Assembly: GCF_040372045.1 (NCBI RefSeq)
Contig: NZ_BAABWH010000008.1
Strand: one strand, 5' to 3'
Length of the DNA: 64,000 nt
Source: Thalassolituus sp006212115
GTDB taxonomy: Bacteria; Pseudomonadota; Gammaproteobacteria; Pseudomonadales; Oceanobacteraceae
Shown here: piece after piece, positions 53,510 to 62,800 of the stretch
Layout: each line of letters starts with the position of its first letter
Position numbering within the stretch: position 1 is the stretch's first letter
Notes under the pieces: generated by a model
Seen by the model: only the letters and a program-made list of their open reading frames with translations
Database searches by the model: none
Told to the model about the DNA's origin: nothing
Made by a program: the position numbers and the translations under genes

Positions 53510-55252
53510 ATGACGTTCTACCCTGGTAAGCTGAGTGCAATTGCAGTCCTTTCAACAATCAGTCTGATGACAAATGCAGATTATGTCGATACCGATATTA
53601 TTAATGCCAATAACATGTCTGAAGTGGGCTTTAGCCTTTACGGTAAGGGAATAACGTTATCTGGGAACGCATACCAGTTTCCCGAGGTCGGTCATTACTG
53701 TTCTACCAAAACTCTGGTAGGCGATTTCAAGGCTGGTGATATCGTGACTCTACGACTCGATGAACAAGAAGCACTCGACAACAGCTTGGCGTTGAGACTC
53801 CTTACTTGGGGGGCTGGACAATATAAAGGATTTGGTGGTCGCACCGGAGAAGCTAAGTTAACTGGTGAGTTAGCGTTTGATGTCTCTACTATCTCGGTAG
53901 GATTTTGTAGATACCACAACAAGGATTTCGGGGCATTCGAATTATCGACGTTTAACGTTGTACATACTCAAGATGTTATTGAAGCAGAGCATAATAGCGT
54001 TGCGGAGTCGTCTGAGCTCGTACCGGTTTATCCATCTTGTAGAGAGTATTCGCGTGGTAGGGAGGAACAAATCTTTGTTTTGGATGATTCCGAACCGCGG
54101 ACCCTTCAGCAGCTTTTCAGTGATGGAACTATCCAACCTGGGGCGACTGTTATTCTACGCCGACATGAATCGGCTTTATCACTTCACGCTGGACATAAGC
54201 AACTTCTTGATGAGAAGGCACCATGGATCACTATTGTAGGAGAGCAGGGTGCATCGATTGGCAGTATTAACCTTGCCTATGTGAAAAATATTCGCTTCAG
54301 TGGTTTAGATATTAGTAGAGAGACCACTGGTTACCTCGTCTCTACTTACGCGACCGAAAATATCATCTTTGATCGAAACTATATTACTGGAGGTTACGAC
54401 TACGAGACATGGGATTCTCATAAATGGAAGAATGTTGCTAACGGAATGATGCTTCGCCGAGGTAAATGCTCAACAGCCTATCGGAATGAACTAGCGAATC
54501 TAAGAATGGGTATTGAGACTTATGTTCGAGACTACAATATGAGTCAGGAAGTCCAGTCTCTGAAAGTGCTTTTAAAAAATAATCTGATAAAAAATATCTC
54601 AGCAGACTTTATGCGTCCTATCGGTTCGGATATTACTATTGATGGTAATATTGGATTGGATCATTACGTGAGTGTAGAAGATGGAGACGCTAACCATGAT
54701 GATTTTATACAAGGCTTTGCATATCCACTTGGTACTGAATTTGATAATGTGAAAATTATTAATAATTTCTATCAGTCGAGCACTGATATCAGTCGACCAT
54801 ACCAATCTGAAGGTCAGGGGATCGTGATATTCGACGGACTGTATACTAACTTTTTGATTGAGAATAACACTGTAATTAGTGACCACTGGCATGGTATCAC
54901 CGTATACTGGGGTAGAGATGGGGTTATTAAAAATAATACCGTCATGGCTTTGGATGACACGACTGGGCGCTACATGTGGATTCAGTCAGAAAAGGATAAG
55001 TCCGGGAAATATAACCCAGAAAACGTTGTTGTGACTAACAACGTCGCAAATCGGTTCAGGCTGAACGCGAACACCGTCGGACGGGATAACGTCACGGTGA
55101 ACCGAGTTGAAGTTGCAGATCACTTGGTTGAATTCTCACCTTACGAACTGACTTTCGATGCCGCATTAAAAGAAGACAGCTTGTACTACCAGGAAAGTAT
55201 TGGAAGCAGCCTGACAAGTGTCGAGAAGAGTCTTGATGAGATTCTCAAGTAA
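53510..55252 (+). CDS. Secreted right-handed parallel beta-helix protein
   Basis: 580-aa protein with a probable signal (KLSAIAVLSTISLMTNA). Residues ~20-150 form an N-terminal beta domain of unknown type; then comes a right-handed beta-helix with typical ladders (KNIRFSGLDIS, ENIIFDRNYITGG, VKIINNFYQSS, FLIENNTVIS, GVIKNNTVMA). Within it are VSVEDGDANHDDFIQ and SDHWHGITVYWG, the kind of acidic/His clusters found in polysaccharide lyases, epimerases and depolymerases. ATG 53510 has GGAGG ahead; the longer frame is rejected. Its position at the end of region II suggests it acts on the exported polymer. A strong terminator follows. Confidence 0.75.
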   Translation: MTFYPGKLSAIAVLSTISLMTNADYVDTDIINANNMSEVGFSLYGKGITLSGNAYQFPEVGHYCSTKTLVGDFKAGDIVTLRLDEQEALDNSLALRLLTWGAGQYKGFGGRTGEAKLTGELAFDVSTISVGFCRYHNKDFGAFELSTFNVVHTQDVIEAEHNSVAESSELVPVYPSCREYSRGREEQIFVLDDSEPRTLQQLFSDGTIQPGATVILRRHESALSLHAGHKQLLDEKAPWITIVGEQGASIGSINLAYVKNIRFSGLDISRETTGYLVSTYATENIIFDRNYITGGYDYETWDSHKWKNVANGMMLRRGKCSTAYRNELANLRMGIETYVRDYNMSQEVQSLKVLLKNNLIKNISADFMRPIGSDITIDGNIGLDHYVSVEDGDANHDDFIQGFAYPLGTEFDNVKIINNFYQSSTDISRPYQSEGQGIVIFDGLYTNFLIENNTVISDHWHGITVYWGRDGVIKNNTVMALDDTTGRYMWIQSEKDKSGKYNPENVVVTNNVANRFRLNANTVGRDNVTVNRVEVADHLVEFSPYELTFDAALKEDSLYYQESIGSSLTSVEKSLDEILK

Positions 55253-55260
55253 ACCAGAGA

Positions 55261-55290
55261 CAATGCCACCTTCGGGTGGCATTGCTTTTA
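55261..55290 (+). terminator. Strong rho-independent terminator with UUCG loop
   Basis: CAATGCCACC-TTCG-GGTGGCATTG followed by CTTTTA, directly after the beta-helix gene: a perfect 10-bp stem with a tetraloop. It marks the boundary between the EPS region and the flagellin gene. Confidence 0.88.
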
Positions 55291-55646
55291 GTACGGTAAG
55301 ACTTTGTCTCTCAGAAGCTGAGCGTTAGAGAGATCGAACACCTACCAATAATGTCTCCCATTTCACCTCGCATACCTTTTCCCGTTTCGCGCTATCTCCT
55401 TGCATTGAGTCTGCCAAATGGCTCGCCTTTCGTGAATCCAGTGATCTGTTGGATTTCAGTTAACTCTCCGATCAGAAGATTACAGCCGTACTTTTTGTCT
55501 GGAAACATTCTGTAACAAACTTTTTTCTGTACTTTTATACCCTCCGTCAAAAAAACTTTTCCATATAAATCAATGCGATAGATGTGCTGTGTCGTGGGTG
55601 TCGGTTATCTGTCGCAGGGGTGTGCAAGTTCTTGATAAAAAAGCTC
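55291..55646. other. Intergenic stretch ahead of the fliC promoter
   Basis: About 355 bases between the strong terminator and the sigma-28-type promoter. I see no gene, REP unit or clear binding site here. Confidence 0.4.
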
Positions 55647-55673
55647 TAAAGATGTGGTTTGAGGCGCCGTTAA
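55647..55673 (+). promoter_or_regulatory. Sigma-28 (FliA)-type promoter of fliC
   Basis: TAAA, 15 bases, then GCCGTTAA: one mismatch from the class 3 flagellar consensus TAAA-N15-GCCGATAA. It gives a leader of ~75 bases. A weaker alternative is TAAT-N16-GCCGAAAA at 55677-55704. Confidence 0.75.
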
Positions 55674-55754
55674 CCCTAATGACAAAGTCAGGCGGAGCCG
55701 AAAAGCGTCGAAGGTGATGCCGGTTCCAATAGAAGTAGGTACAGGAGAAACACC

Positions 55755-58700
55755 ATGCCTCAGATTATTAATACCAACATTGCCTCGCTGAATGCTCAGC
55801 GTAACCTGGACAAATCCCAGTCCGCGAACCAGCAGGCGTTGCAGCGTCTGTCTTCTGGTCTGCGAATCAACAGCGCGAAAGACGACGCTGCTGGTCTGGC
55901 GATTTCTACCCGTTTCACTTCTCAGATCAAGGGTCTGGACGTCGCCGTACGTAACGCGGGTGACGGTATCGCTCTTGCGCAAACCGCTGAGGGTGCACTG
56001 GGTTCTATTAATGAATCTCTCCAGCGTATTCGTGAGCTGGCGGTTCAGTCAGCGAACGCGACCAACTCTGATGTTGACCGTGAAGCTCTCCAGGCTGAGG
56101 TTGATCAGCTGGTTTCAGAGATCTCACGTACTGCTGACGAGACTGACTTCAACGGTCGTAAGCTGTTGGACGGTTCTTTCTCTGCGACTTTCCAGGTTGG
56201 TGCAAACGCCGGTCAGACTGTAGACATCTCAATCGGTGAGCTGACTGCAGACAAACTGGGTTCTTCTTCTCAGTCTGGTCTGTCTGCTCGCGGTACTGAT
56301 CAGTCTCTGGGTAACGGCGACCTGATTATTAACGGTGTGGCTGTTCAGGCTTCACGTGCGGAAGATGATACGTCTTCTACTTCTAACAATTCTGCATCTG
56401 CAATCTCGAAAGTTGCGGCGATTAACCGCGTTTCGGATGAAACCGGCGTAACCGCCTTTGTGAATGAGAACGTTGCTGGCGGTTCTGATATGACCGCTGA
56501 AAGCGGCACTGGTAGCTTCAAGCTGAACGGTGTTGAAATCTCCTTCGCAACCACAACAGATGCAGCACAAACTCGTGCAGCGATTTCCCAGGCGATTAAC
56601 GCAGTAGCCGATCAGACTGGTGTGAGCGCTGTTGATACTGAAGCAAGCTCTACAGGTGTGAACCTGACTGCGGAAGACGGCCGTAACATCCAGATCTCTG
56701 ATGTAAACTTCACCGGTAGCGATTTCGCTGCAGCAACGGGTCTTGCAGCGGCAGGCACTTACGAAGGCGGCTACACACTGATTGCTGACGGTGATCAGAA
56801 AGCCATCGAGATTTCTGGTGGTAATGGTACTGGTCGAGGCGATCTGGCCAATGCGGGTCTGACAGCCGGTTCTTACGATCGCGCTGAGGCTGTATCGGTC
56901 TCTGACAAGGTTGCTGATACCTCTACGTCTTCTACTGTTAGCGGCGGTACACTGACTAATCAGATTGCTCGTACTGACGATAACCGTGCTTCTCTGGACG
57001 GTGGTTCATTTGCTAACCGCGTTATTGCTGCGGCTGAAACGACTACGGCGGCAACAGAATTCGCCGTTGATGTCGATGGTACAGTAAGTAATGTCCAGGT
57101 TGCAGCAGGTCAGACCACTGCGCAGGCAGCAGCTACTCTGGATGCTGTGACCGGTGTGGATGTTCAGGAGCGCATTGAGTTCACGGTCAGTGACTACGCA
57201 ACCAACGCAGCAACAGCGGGTTCTGTCACCATTGCTGGCGCAACCATTGCCCTGGCGTCTTCAGATAGTTTCACTGGTGCGACAGCGACAGAAGATCGTC
57301 TGACTGCGCTGGCGGACTCGATCAATAACGCTACAGGTTTTACCACTGACGTTACCGTAACGGCGGAGCTGAACTTTGACCGCGACGAAGTCCTGATCAC
57401 TGTTGTCGATGATACACAATCAGGTACTGGCCAGACGATTGCGACGGATGCAGCTACAACCACTCTGACATCTGCGGACTCAGCCGGTGCTGTGAGTATT
57501 GCCAACACGGCGTTGACCCTTCAGGGTAGCCTCGAGTTTAAGAACACAACTGCAGGTCAGTCGGTTACAGTTACTGGTACCGAGGCTGGTGGTGCTGCTA
57601 ACGCCGAGATTCTGGACGACGGTACCCAGACTATCTCAACTGACGGTTCTGACGTTCTGTCTACCTCTGGTGAAAACCAGCTGACGATCAAAGTAGGGGA
57701 TGCGGCACCGACGACGTCGACCATCGCAGCGAATTCTACTGTGGCGGATCTGGCTAACACCATCAATAGCGCTTCAAATGGCGTCAGCGCTTACGAAGAG
57801 ATCAACCTGACACTCGACGGCAGCACACTCGAGTCTGGTGATGCTCTGGATATCGGTGGTGTTAACGTCAGCGTATCGGGTGCGGCGGGTGACCTTGAGA
57901 GCCTTGCTGATGATATCAACAGCACTGACTTCTCAGCAGCTAACCTCGATGTATCTGCAACGCTGGATGCGAACGGCGAGATCTCTCTGCAGGTACGTAA
58001 CTACAGCGCTACTGAAGTTACTGTCTCAACCGAAGCTGAAGGCCGCGCGTTAACCGCGACAAACGGCACAGACAACTTCGAGATTACTTCGGTAAGCAAG
58101 AATGTCTCTGGTGAGCTCAAGTTCTTCTCAGACGATGGTCAGGACGTTTCTGTCACTCTGTCTGATCCAGATGTGGGCGGCGAGCTGTACTCAGGTAACT
58201 CTTCATCAGCCGATTACACAGGTGTAAATGGTCTGGAAGACGGTGACTTGCTGATCAACGGTGTAACCATCGGTGCAGCGGATGTGAATGCCGACAAGGC
58301 ATCTGCAACCGTATCCTCTGACGGTGCGCGTATCCTGTCTTCTGAGAAGTCTCAGTCTGCTATCGCGATCGCAGCTGCGATCAACGAAGTAGCCGATGAG
58401 ACCGGTGTATCTGCTGACGTGAACGCCACTGAGGTCGTGGGTGGCGACGGCACCAACATCGATCTGGCTCAGTTCGAGGAAGGTGACCAGGCTGGTATCT
58501 ACATCAACGGTGTTGAAATCGGTACGGTAACCCTGCAGACAGATGGCGGCGGTAACCTCGACTCTGACCGTGCACGTACGGACGCTCTGAACCTGATTAA
58601 CCAGAACGCAGGCAAAACAGGTGTTACAGCGGTCGACAACGGTGTCTCCCTGACCCTGACTGCAGCCGACGGCCGAAACGTCTCTATCGCGATTGATGAT

Positions 58701-59273
58701 AAGTCTGGTGCAGACGCCTCTATCGGTGCAGTGATGGGTCTGGACGCTGAAGTAGATGGTATCGGTGAAGCGACCTTCGGTGCAGAAAGTGTATCGGGTG
58801 CAGCGACCTCTTCTGAGGCAGCAACGTACGAGACTACTTACGGCACAGTGAAGCTGAGCTCTGCGAAAGAGTTCACCCTGGAAGGTGGTGCTAACGGTAA
58901 CGCTGAACTGGATGCGATTGGTCTGGCAACGGGTACTTACGGTGGTGGTGAAGACGGTCAGTTCCTTGCTGACATCGACATCTCAACCTTCGAAGGTGCT
59001 CAGGCTGCCATCACCGCGATCGATAACGCGATCGGTCAGGTGGCGAGCCAGCGAGCCGACCTTGGTGCGATTCAGAACCGTCTTGAATCGACAGTGAGCA
59101 ACCTGCAGGTGACTTCTGAAAACCTGAATGCTGCAAACTCTCGAATCCAAGACGCCGACTTTGCGGCCGAAACCGCCGAGCTGTCACGTACTCAGGTACT
59201 GCAGCAGGCTGGTATCTCGGTACTGGCTCAGGCCAACGCCGCAGGTCAGCAGGTTCTGTCTCTGCTGGGATAA
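55755..59273 (+). CDS. fliC: Flagellin FliC, giant form (1172 aa)
   Basis: Filament protein. The N-terminal ~150 residues (PQIINTNIASLNAQRNLDKS, RLSSGLRINSAKDDAAGLAI, RIRELAVQSANATNSDVDRE) and the C-terminal ~100 residues (AVASQRADLGAIQNRLESTV-like coil, ENLNAANSRIQDADFA, QQAGISVLAQANAAGQQVLSLLG) are ordinary D0/D1. Between them are ~900 residues of Ser/Thr/Ala/Asp-rich surface domains. These hold several flagellin 'IN' motifs (GDLIINGV near 188, FKLNGVEI, GDLLINGV near 829, GIYINGVEI). E. coli/Salmonella flagellin is ~500 aa, so this belongs to the giant flagellins. The acidic, lysine-poor exposed region offers many Ser/Thr for glycosylation. GGAG lies ahead of the ATG. Confidence 0.97.
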   Translation: MPQIINTNIASLNAQRNLDKSQSANQQALQRLSSGLRINSAKDDAAGLAISTRFTSQIKGLDVAVRNAGDGIALAQTAEGALGSINESLQRIRELAVQSANATNSDVDREALQAEVDQLVSEISRTADETDFNGRKLLDGSFSATFQVGANAGQTVDISIGELTADKLGSSSQSGLSARGTDQSLGNGDLIINGVAVQASRAEDDTSSTSNNSASAISKVAAINRVSDETGVTAFVNENVAGGSDMTAESGTGSFKLNGVEISFATTTDAAQTRAAISQAINAVADQTGVSAVDTEASSTGVNLTAEDGRNIQISDVNFTGSDFAAATGLAAAGTYEGGYTLIADGDQKAIEISGGNGTGRGDLANAGLTAGSYDRAEAVSVSDKVADTSTSSTVSGGTLTNQIARTDDNRASLDGGSFANRVIAAAETTTAATEFAVDVDGTVSNVQVAAGQTTAQAAATLDAVTGVDVQERIEFTVSDYATNAATAGSVTIAGATIALASSDSFTGATATEDRLTALADSINNATGFTTDVTVTAELNFDRDEVLITVVDDTQSGTGQTIATDAATTTLTSADSAGAVSIANTALTLQGSLEFKNTTAGQSVTVTGTEAGGAANAEILDDGTQTISTDGSDVLSTSGENQLTIKVGDAAPTTSTIAANSTVADLANTINSASNGVSAYEEINLTLDGSTLESGDALDIGGVNVSVSGAAGDLESLADDINSTDFSAANLDVSATLDANGEISLQVRNYSATEVTVSTEAEGRALTATNGTDNFEITSVSKNVSGELKFFSDDGQDVSVTLSDPDVGGELYSGNSSSADYTGVNGLEDGDLLINGVTIGAADVNADKASATVSSDGARILSSEKSQSAIAIAAAINEVADETGVSADVNATEVVGGDGTNIDLAQFEEGDQAGIYINGVEIGTVTLQTDGGGNLDSDRARTDALNLINQNAGKTGVTAVDNGVSLTLTAADGRNVSIAIDDKSGADASIGAVMGLDAEVDGIGEATFGAESVSGAATSSEAATYETTYGTVKLSSAKEFTLEGGANGNAELDAIGLATGTYGGGEDGQFLADIDISTFEGAQAAITAIDNAIGQVASQRADLGAIQNRLESTVSNLQVTSENLNAANSRIQDADFAAETAELSRTQVLQQAGISVLAQANAAGQQVLSLLG

Positions 59274-59285
59274 GGTAACCGGTAA

Positions 59286-59312
59286 GATGGGCTGGCTTTT
59301 CAGCCCATCTTT
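59286..59312 (+). terminator. Hairpin terminator after fliC
   Basis: GATGGGCTG-GCTTTT-CAGCCCATC then TTTG. The stem is strong but the T run short, so partial read-through into flaG is likely. Confidence 0.6.
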
Positions 59313-59340
59313 GCTGACTCAGATACCAATGAGGTGAATT

Positions 59341-59712
59341 ATGAACGAGCTGAGAAATAACATGATGGACAAGTCCACTGTCAGCGTCACCCAGGGTCAG
59401 TCTGCGAAGGTCAACGTGAGTGCTGACTTCAGCGCTGCTAGCGGCAAGGAATTGCCGCCGGCTACCGAAACCCGGGCAGAAGTAAGTTCAGACAAAGTCC
59501 GCGATGCAGTATCTCGTATCAACGAATACGTACAGCAGACCGAACGCACTCTGGACTTCAAACTGGATGAAAACAGCGGCAAGACGGTAATCAGCGTCTA
59601 TGATAAAGCGTCTGCGGAACTGATTCGTCAGATCCCCAGCGAGCTGGCCCTTGAGCTGGCGCAGAAATTGAATGATGAAGAGCCTTCTTTGTTGTTTAGT
59701 GCGCAAGTGTAA
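59341..59712 (+). CDS. flaG: FlaG protein
   Basis: 123-aa cytoplasmic protein of the FlaG family, which limits filament length in some species. The conserved C-terminal half is clear: RINEYVQQTERTLDFKLDE, KTVISVYDKASAELIRQIPSE and LALELAQKLND; the N-terminus is variable and Ser-rich. Its place between flagellin and fliD is the usual one in Pseudomonas and Vibrio. GAGGTG precedes the ATG. Confidence 0.93.
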   Translation: MNELRNNMMDKSTVSVTQGQSAKVNVSADFSAASGKELPPATETRAEVSSDKVRDAVSRINEYVQQTERTLDFKLDENSGKTVISVYDKASAELIRQIPSELALELAQKLNDEEPSLLFSAQV

Positions 59713-59739
59713 CGGTTAAGTAAACCGCTCTTATAAAAG

Positions 59740-59776
59740 ACCCGCACTGGCCGATAAGGAAAGTGTGGGTTTTTTT
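59740..59776 (+). terminator. Hairpin between flaG and fliD, with a sigma-28-like -10 in the loop
   Basis: ACCCGCAC ... GTGTGGGT followed by six T forms a stem with a 15-base loop. The loop contains GCCGATAA (59750-59757), the exact FliA -10 sequence, though the -35 at the proper distance (TTAT) is poor. It could act as terminator, promoter, or both. Confidence 0.5.
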
Positions 59777-59805
59777 ATGGCTGCAATACGCAGCAAGAGG
59801 ATTGT

Positions 59806-62800
59806 ATGGCATCGATAGAATCGTTAGGTCTGGGATCAGGTGTACTGACTACCGACCTTGTCGAGCAGATCATTACGGCTGAGAAGGAAGTCAGTGAGCT
59901 TCGTCTCGATCGTCGTCAGGAGCTGATCGAAGCCAAAATTACCGCCTATGGTGAAATCAAGGGCCTGATGTCGACTATGCAGGCCGCAGTGAACAACCTT
60001 GCTTCACCCAGTGCCGCGGGGGCGACCGTAGCAACCTCAAGTAATGAAGACATCCTCACGGTTACTACATCGACAACTGCCGATCCAGGTACTTACAACG
60101 TTGAAGTTCTGAATACCGCCAAGTCGCACGCTCTGGCAACAGGTACCTTTAATAGTTTTGACGAGATTATTGGCACTGGTGAACTAAGTTTCAGCTTCGG
60201 CGACAACACCTATGACGGTGTGACCGGTGATATCACTGGCCAGGACGTCAATACGGACAGACCAACCAGTACTATTACCATTGATGAATCAAACCGCACT
60301 CTGAGTGGTATTCGTGATGCCATTAATAATGCCGATATGGGTGTGAGAGCGTCGATTATTAATGACGGTGTTGGTTTTCGTCTGTTGATGACCAGCGACG
60401 ACACAGGCTCCAGCAATGCCATGCGGATCGAAGCGCGCGACGACAGCGGCAATCTGTTGACGAACGGTCTGGCGGCGATGGCGTTTAATGAATTACAGAG
60501 TGGCCCGGATAATCTGGAACAGACCAGTCGCGGGGAAGACGCACAGCTAAGTGTGAATGGTCTGACGATTACCCGTGAGAGTAATAACGTCGATGAGGTC
60601 ATCAAAGGCGTAACTATCAATCTCAAGAGCGCCGATGTTGGTACTCAGGTCAGCATCAGTGTTGAGCCAGATACGGATACCTTGAGTGAAAATATTCAGG
60701 GATTTGTTGATGCCTACAACAACCTGAAGCAGTTTGTAGACGACCTGTCATCCTACGATTCAGACAGTCAGCAAGCAGGCTTACTGTTGGGCGACTCGAC
60801 CATTCGGACCATGCAAAGCCAGATCCGATCGCTGATTTCTGAGCCTATCGCAGGGCTGAATGGTGAATATCGCTCGCTGACTGAGCTCGGTGTAAACACA
60901 AACCGAAATGCAGATTACCTGCTTGAGTACGATGCATCGGTATTCCGTAAAGCGATTTCGGAAGAGCGATCTTCTATCGTTGGTATTCTGGCAAAGTCAG
61001 GTGTGACCAGTGACAGTCAGATCACCTACGTGAATGATTCCATCAATACCAAAGCGGGCAGTTATGGTGTTGAAATAACGCAACTGGCGACGCAGGCAAA
61101 ATATACCTCGGCGTCGTTGGGGCTGTTGGATTTTGCCTCACCCGTCACAGTCGACAGTAGCAATGATACCTTCACAATCAACGTGAACGGTAAAGACGCG
61201 ACTATCAATCTAACGAATGGTGACTACACCTCTGGTGATGATCTCGCCGCCGAACTCGCGTTGCAGATTAACAGCAATGAAACACTGGTTCAGTTTGGTC
61301 ACTCCGTGTCGGTGGATTTTAATTCGAGCAGTAACAACTTCTCGATTACATCGAACAAATACGGTTCAGACTCACAGGTCTACATTAAATCCGTCAGCGG
61401 TAATACTGCTAATACACTGGGCTTCAGCGCTCTCGGAAGCGGCACCTATCAAGGCGGAGAACTCACCACTCTGAATGCGTCTGCGTTTGCAGGTCGTGGT
61501 GCCAGTACCGATGTTGGTAGTCGTTTTATTGATGAAGAAACCGGTATTAACTTTCAGGCAAATAACGCAACTTTCAGTCTGGATGTAGATGGCGCTGGGC
61601 CCGTGGCTGTCACGGTCGACCAGAATGCCCAGGGCCAGGATTTAAATGGCGATGGTACGTTTGGCGATCGCCAGGATACATTGCAAGCAATTCAGACAGC
61701 CATCGATGCCACTGCGCTTAACGGCCAGGTTCTGGCGTCTTTCGATAACAACGGCTACCTCAAATTTGAGACAACCTCTGTTGGCGCTGCGAGCTCGATT
61801 GAAATTACTTCTGTTGGTGGATCGGTGACGGATATCCAGCTGGGTCTGGATGACACTCAGGGTGTTCAGACCAATGGTAAAGATCCGGGGCTGGATTTCC
61901 CCGCAGCGGTGAATTTTAAAGTTCAGGTCGACGGCATTGATTCCGATGGTTTTGTGTCCATACCTGCAGGTACCTATCTCACAGGCGATGATCTGGCGAC
62001 TGAGATCCAGACGCAGCTTGCGGCAACACTTAGTACTGACCCCAATTTCACTGGCGTTGTGCGTGGTGGTGAGACGGCGACGGGTTCTCGCGACATCAGT
62101 ACTAATATTGACTTCAGTACGACCAATGCAGGTTTCCGGTTGAATGTTTCCGGAGTGGAGCAGGATATTCTGGTGAATACTGACTCGGGTGATAACGTTG
62201 CTGATATTCAGGCCGCGTTAGACAGTGCCTATGGAGCAGGCGTTGTGACGGCTGCACTGGATGGCAGCGGTCTGAAGCTCAGTACAGTGGCCACCGGGCA
62301 TGAAGAATTTATTGAAGTTGTCAGTGACGGTCGTGGCGCGCAATCGTCCGCGTTCGCTGACATCTCAACGGGTTATGATTTCTCAGCTCCCGGACAAAAT
62401 GCCAGTTTTACTCTGACCGTGGGTGGAACGGCCATCAATGTGGATGTGACAGGGGACGGCACTTCTGGAAGTAACGACAGCCAATCGAACCTTGTTGCGA
62501 TTCAGAGTGCACTGGATGAAGCCCTTGTAGCAACCGGAGAATATCAAGCTGGAGACATTACCGCTGCGGTCAACGGATCTGGACAGTTGTATTTTGAGAC
62601 TAACTCGAAAGAAGGCGTTAAAACCTCTGCGACTTTTGGTGCCGCAGCCAGTATCGAAATCAGCAATTTGGGCGGAACCGCCGCGACCTCTCTGGGACTA
62701 TCCGCTGAAACCAGCGCAAATGGATTTGATGGCTTCGGCATGAGCAGTGGTCGTGAGTTCGGCTACGATTTAGACCCCATGGTCTCCTACAACTACGATT

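Noticed and set aside
55605..55982. 125-aa open frame on the minus strand across the fliC start
   Set aside because: Overlaps the fliC promoter and conserved D0 coding sequence; no signal for translation.
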